8,399 nucleotides of DNA, from contig JAVBLG010000069.1 of assembly GCA_031553655.1 (NCBI GenBank), positions 1-8,399 of the forward strand, read 5' to 3'. The translations under genes were made by a program, and so were the position numbers. This document shows positions 5,966 through 8,399 of this stretch, piece after piece. Position 1 is the first letter of the stretch. Each line of letters opens with the position of its first letter. This stretch comes from JAVBLG01 sp031553655 (GTDB lineage: Bacteria; Desulfobacterota; Desulfovibrionia; Desulfovibrionales; Desulfovibrionaceae). Under the pieces are notes generated by a model. The model did not search any database, was not told the origin of the DNA, and saw only the letters and a list, made by a program, of their open reading frames with translations.

Positions 5966-6874
5966 CTAAGCGCCAGGAATTTTTGGCGTAAAACCGGTTA
6001 TGCCGGCGAGGAATTGGGATATTTTGACGGGGATATATTGATTATCCATGTAGGCGAGTTGAAAATGGCAGACAAGAGGGCCTTCAACAATGTTTATTTC
6101 ATGAAGCAGCCCCTCGTTTAGCGCTTTTTGCGCAATGGAACGTCCGATAAAGGCCACAGCTTCCATTTTTTGCAGAAACGGTTTGATCACATCGGAACTG
6201 AGATTGTCAAACGTAATATTTGGTTGCACATTGTGACGCCGCAGAAATCCCAAAACAGCCTGACGAGCCCCGGTTCCTTTTTGTTGGAGAATAAGAGGTA
6301 TTGAACCTAGGTCTTGCGCCGAAACATAGTCGAGTTTTCCCAGGTTATGTCCGGCGGCGGTTACCAGAGGCCACTCTTCGTCAAAGAGATGCACCAGCCG
6401 GCATTTGGCATCCGGTGATGGATTTCCAACAATTATAACCAGATCAAGTTGCTGTTGAAAAAGTTTTTCCAAAAGCCGGTCTTGCGTACCCAGCTCAAGG
6501 CTCACCTTTAGCGCAGGATATTTTTCACGTACCTTGGCCAGCATGTCGGGAATAAAATAGTTGGCTGGAAGGTGATGCGCGCCAAGTCTGAGTTCGCCGC
6601 CTTCCTCCTGTACAAGATCGTGAATGTTTCGCTCCAGTTCTTCAAGGCCGTCGAACATGGGGGCGACAATGTCATAGAGCGCCTTCCCGCGCGGGGTCAG
6701 GCGCAGCTCGCCCAGGCCGCGCTCAAAAACGGAAAAACCCAGCCAGGTTTCCATTTTTTTTACCTGCATGGTCACGGCCGGCGGCGAGACGTAAAGAATC
6801 TTGGCCGCCGCCACCATGCTTTTGTGGCGGGCCGCAAGATAAAATACGCACATTTGGTTCAGATTTACGCGCAT
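5966..6874 (-). CDS. LysR-type transcriptional regulator
   Basis: A full-length (302-residue) LysR-family DNA-binding regulator. The N-terminal winged helix-turn-helix covers roughly residues 3-62, with AAAKILYVSPPAVTMQVKKME in the recognition region and a wing ending in LRLTPRGKALYD. An effector-binding periplasmic-binding-protein-like domain follows from about 94 to 295 (GELRLGAHHLPANYFIP onward). The start ATG has GGAGG at 6879-6883 with a short four-base spacing. Its most likely targets are the permease and ASST genes immediately downstream on the same strand, since a LysR-type dyad lies in between. The tandem rather than divergent layout is less usual for the family, so control of its own or other genes is possible. 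The effector is unknown; an aryl sulfate or its phenol would be a logical guess. Confidence 0.92.
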   Translation of the reverse strand: MRVNLNQMCVFYLAARHKSMVAAAKILYVSPPAVTMQVKKMETWLGFSVFERGLGELRLTPRGKALYDIVAPMFDGLEELERNIHDLVQEEGGELRLGAHHLPANYFIPDMLAKVREKYPALKVSLELGTQDRLLEKLFQQQLDLVIIVGNPSPDAKCRLVHLFDEEWPLVTAAGHNLGKLDYVSAQDLGSIPLILQQKGTGARQAVLGFLRRHNVQPNITFDNLSSDVIKPFLQKMEAVAFIGRSIAQKALNEGLLHEINIVEGPLVCHFQLAYMDNQYIPVKISQFLAGITGFTPKIPGA

Positions 6875-6954
6875 ACCGCCTCCATTTGATTTTATTCTAA
6901 CAAGTTATCACGCAGGCGCAACATGGTTCCTCGTTAATGGTTTTGCGTTACAGT

Positions 6955-6963
6955 ATTATACCA
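6955..6963 (-). promoter_or_regulatory. Extended -10 promoter for lysR
   Basis: The minus strand reads TGGTATAAT, a perfect TATAAT preceded by the TGn extension. No good -35 box stands 16-18 bases upstream, which is usual for extended -10 promoters. Transcription would begin near 6948, giving a leader of about 75 bases before the lysR start. Confidence 0.5.
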
Positions 6964-6997
6964 CATTCTTCCGGTGCGCGATGCTGCATATGTAACA

Positions 6998-7009
6998 AAT
7001 TGATCAATT
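6998..7009. promoter_or_regulatory. 12-bp palindrome upstream of the lysR promoter
   Basis: AATTGATCAATT is perfectly self-complementary and centred about 55 bases upstream of the inferred lysR start site. TTGAT and ATCAA are the half-sites of FNR-type operators, but the four central bases those sites need are missing. It is a candidate operator of unknown owner. Confidence 0.3.
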
Positions 7010-7097
7010 CTGGCGCAACAACAGGCGGGTTTTATCAAAGTTTATATTATTGAAACATAGAGAGGGATGGATTGTTGGCAGGTTTCGTTGCGAAAAG

Positions 7098-7118
7098 TTT
7101 CACGTATAGGACGTGAAA
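7098..7118. repeat. 8-bp inverted repeat with 5-base spacer
   Basis: TTTCACGT (7098-7105), spacer ATAGG, ACGTGAAA (7111-7118). The arms can be extended by a wobble and an A-T pair. It lies downstream of the inferred eamA terminator and far upstream of lysR. It could be an operator or a structured RNA element. Confidence 0.4.
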
Positions 7119-7142
7119 TTTAAGGGTAACAATATAAATTTA

Positions 7143-7173
7143 AAGGGCCAAAAAATTTCGTTTTTTGGCCCTT
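7143..7173 (-). terminator. Rho-independent terminator after eamA
   Basis: A perfect 13-bp inverted repeat, AAGGGCCAAAAAA (7143-7155) / TTTTTTGGCCCTT (7161-7173), around a 5-base loop. On the minus strand the stem is followed by TAAATTTATATT. It lies about 70 bases past the eamA stop, facing the right way. The long A/T inner half of the stem is odd for a terminator, so dual or other use is possible. Confidence 0.6.
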
Positions 7174-7209
7174 ACGCTTATTACTCGGTCGCTTGCTTTG
7201 TAAGTTGCG

Positions 7210-7230
7210 GCTGTTGATTTCGTCAACAGC
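7210..7230 (-). repeat. Stem-loop directly after eamA
   Basis: A perfect 8-bp stem GCTGTTGA (7210-7217) / TCAACAGC (7223-7230) whose loop (CGAAA on the minus strand) is the same as that of the terminator stem at 7143-7173. It begins 13 bases after the eamA stop. No T-run follows, so it is more likely a 3'-end stabiliser or the first of a tandem terminator pair. Confidence 0.5.
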
Positions 7231-7243
7231 TTCAATCGGCAAG

Positions 7244-8158
7244 TTATTTCTTCGGGCGATGGAACAGGGTCTCGGGGTGCACTGTCGCAAACAGGATTCC
7301 GCCTATCACCAATACGCTGCCGGCGGCCTGGGCCGCGCTGAGTTGTTCATCCAGAAAAATCATGGCCCCTATGGCGGCGAACACCGGCAGCGTGTTGTAG
7401 ATTATGGAAGCCATCACCGGGCCGATGCGTCTTATGGCCTCGTTCCACATGTAAAAGCAGATGAAAGAGCAAAACACCCCGGCATAAAGTATGGCCAGCC
7501 AAACTTTATGATTGCTGAGGCCGCTGATTACAAAATTATAATCATTGTATAATTCCCATATTTGCAGGGGAATCAGCAATATAGTGCCCAGAGCGAAGGT
7601 GCTGGCCACAAAACCGGCCGGGGACAGATTTTTTGGTTTGCCGCGCACCAGATAGGAATAAACTCCGAACATGGTGGCTCCGCCCACAGCCCACAGGTCG
7701 CCCACGGTGACGCGCAAGTTGGTTATATGCGCCAGGTCCCCCTTGGAAATGAGAATGAGCACTCCGGCCATGGTGGCGGCCAAGCCGCACATGCGCCGCC
7801 CTTCCAGAGGTTCACCGTTGAAAATTCTGGAAAGAATCATTATGTATATAGGAGTCGATGTGGCGATGATGGACATGTTGATGGTGCCGGTGGTTTTACC
7901 CCCGATATAATAGAAGGTATTGAGCAGAGTAATCCCGGTGAGGCCCAGCATGGACAGATAGAACCAGTGCTTGCGGATTATGGGCCAATCTTCCCGCAGT
8001 TTGGGCAGGGCCAGGGGCAGCACGCACAAAAAGCCGATTACCCAGCGGGCTGTGCACAGGGTTACCGGGGGTACGGTCTGGGACAGGCCACGCGCCAGAA
8101 TGAAATTGCCCGACCAGATCACGGCGGAGAGAATAGCGAGAATAGTTCCGGCAAACAT
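7244..8158 (-). CDS. EamA/DMT-superfamily permease
   Basis: A 304-residue inner-membrane protein with two EamA repeats (about residues 3-138 and 152-292), each of roughly five spans, ten in all, the standard length for this family. Family-typical stretches are AVIWSGNFILARGL at 12-25, the end of repeat one at GLAATMAGVLILISKGD (125-141), and FLDEQLSAAQAAGSVLVIGG at 268-287. The family exports or exchanges amino acids, metabolites and nucleotide sugars, and the substrate cannot be read from sequence. The ATG has GAGGT (8165-8169) six bases upstream. It is separated from lysR by 369 bases with a likely terminator, so it is probably its own transcription unit and may be unrelated to the ASST cluster. 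Confidence 0.88.
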   Translation of the reverse strand: MFAGTILAILSAVIWSGNFILARGLSQTVPPVTLCTARWVIGFLCVLPLALPKLREDWPIIRKHWFYLSMLGLTGITLLNTFYYIGGKTTGTINMSIIATSTPIYIMILSRIFNGEPLEGRRMCGLAATMAGVLILISKGDLAHITNLRVTVGDLWAVGGATMFGVYSYLVRGKPKNLSPAGFVASTFALGTILLIPLQIWELYNDYNFVISGLSNHKVWLAILYAGVFCSFICFYMWNEAIRRIGPVMASIIYNTLPVFAAIGAMIFLDEQLSAAQAAGSVLVIGGILFATVHPETLFHRPKK

Positions 8159-8212
8159 GTTTTTACCTCGGTTTTTCGCGGGTGGTTTTACTACTACCCC
8201 GAATAGGTATTC

Positions 8213-8399
8213 TTTAAATAATGTCTTTTTAAGCGGCCATGAGGTTATGCCTTTAAATATGATCCGTAAAGTTTAACTTTCGCAAAATTTAACGAATGAA
8301 ATTCGCCCTCATTTCCTTAACTACAGCTATTTTTAAATAAAAGTTTTTGGTAAAGGGGGATGGGGGCATGGGGGAAGGGGGGAACCCCATTTTTAAATA
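8213..8399. repeat. Recurrent TTTAAATA motifs upstream of eamA
   Basis: TTTAAATA occurs at 8213-8220, 8252-8259, 8332-8339 and 8392-8399. The last two are within an 11-base direct repeat, ATTTTTAAATA (8329-8339 and 8389-8399), offset by exactly 60 bases. In AT-rich DNA some recurrence is expected. The copies could serve as -10-like sequences or sites for a nucleoid protein. I see no clear two-box eamA promoter here. Confidence 0.35.
8355..8382 (+). other. G-quadruplex-forming motif
   Basis: Four G-runs of 5, 5, 5 and 6 (8355-8359, 8362-8366, 8370-8374, 8377-8382) are separated by loops of 2, 3 and 2 bases. This is a textbook intramolecular G4 with at least four tetrads, on the plus strand, template for eamA. 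A GGGG-AA-CCCC hairpin (8379-8388) overlaps its end. It lies about 200 bases upstream of eamA, between the two copies of the 11-base direct repeat. Confidence 0.65.

Larger units (their letters stand above)
6875..7243. other. 369-base intergenic region between lysR and eamA
   Basis: No supported coding sequence on either strand. The left part holds the lysR leader, an extended -10 promoter and a 12-bp palindrome. The right part holds three hairpins with 5-base loops, one of which looks like the eamA terminator. The stretch 7010-7097 between them is AT-rich and I see no gene or clear site in it. Confidence 0.6.

Noticed and set aside
7562..8206. Plus-strand open frame of 214 codons antisense to the EamA gene
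   Set aside because: Low-complexity Gly/His/Gln-rich translation, no family resemblance, and the opposite strand clearly encodes a two-repeat EamA protein.

Overview
The window looks like a chromosomal stretch from a Gram-negative, anaerobic, sulfate-reducer-type bacterium of the Desulfovibrionaceae. The best marker is the truncated gene at the left edge, which reads as the outer-membrane homotrimeric porin typical of Desulfovibrio. A thioredoxin reductase/thioredoxin pair resembling the non-canonical Desulfovibrio systems agrees with this. I cannot name a species.

All seven recognisable genes lie on the minus strand. In transcription order (right to left) they are: an EamA/DMT-family permease (8158-7244), a LysR-type regulator (6874-5966), an SLC13/DASS-like anion permease (5710-4232), an aryl-sulfate sulfotransferase (ASST, 4125-2257), thioredoxin reductase (2066-1143), thioredoxin (1103-792) and the porin (678 to beyond base 1). 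Four starts were fixed by Shine-Dalgarno position. For ASST, the DASS permease and thioredoxin reductase this gives shorter proteins than the longest open frame.

The centre is a probable functional unit: LysR regulator, anion permease and ASST. The ASST keeps the expected active-site residues but has no signal peptide, unlike the well-studied periplasmic enzymes. A cytosolic ASST would need its sulfate-ester donor or acceptor imported, and the adjacent anion permease is a natural candidate. Between the regulator and the permease is a sigma70-like promoter with a 9-bp dyad of the LysR T-N11-A type about 74 bases upstream of the inferred start site. This suggests tandem LysR control of the permease-ASST unit.

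Downstream, trxB-trxA form a compact redox pair. The reductase keeps its CAIC redox centre but lacks the basic residues that read the NADPH 2'-phosphate, so it probably prefers NADH or another donor. The thioredoxin has TCGPC instead of WCGPC and Glu instead of the buried Asp.

The non-coding gaps are rich in structure. There are tandem GC-rich hairpins after ASST, a run of 5-base-loop hairpins between eamA and lysR (one probably a terminator), and a strong G-quadruplex motif bracketed by an 11-base direct repeat at the right edge. No RNA genes, CRISPR array or transposon were seen.
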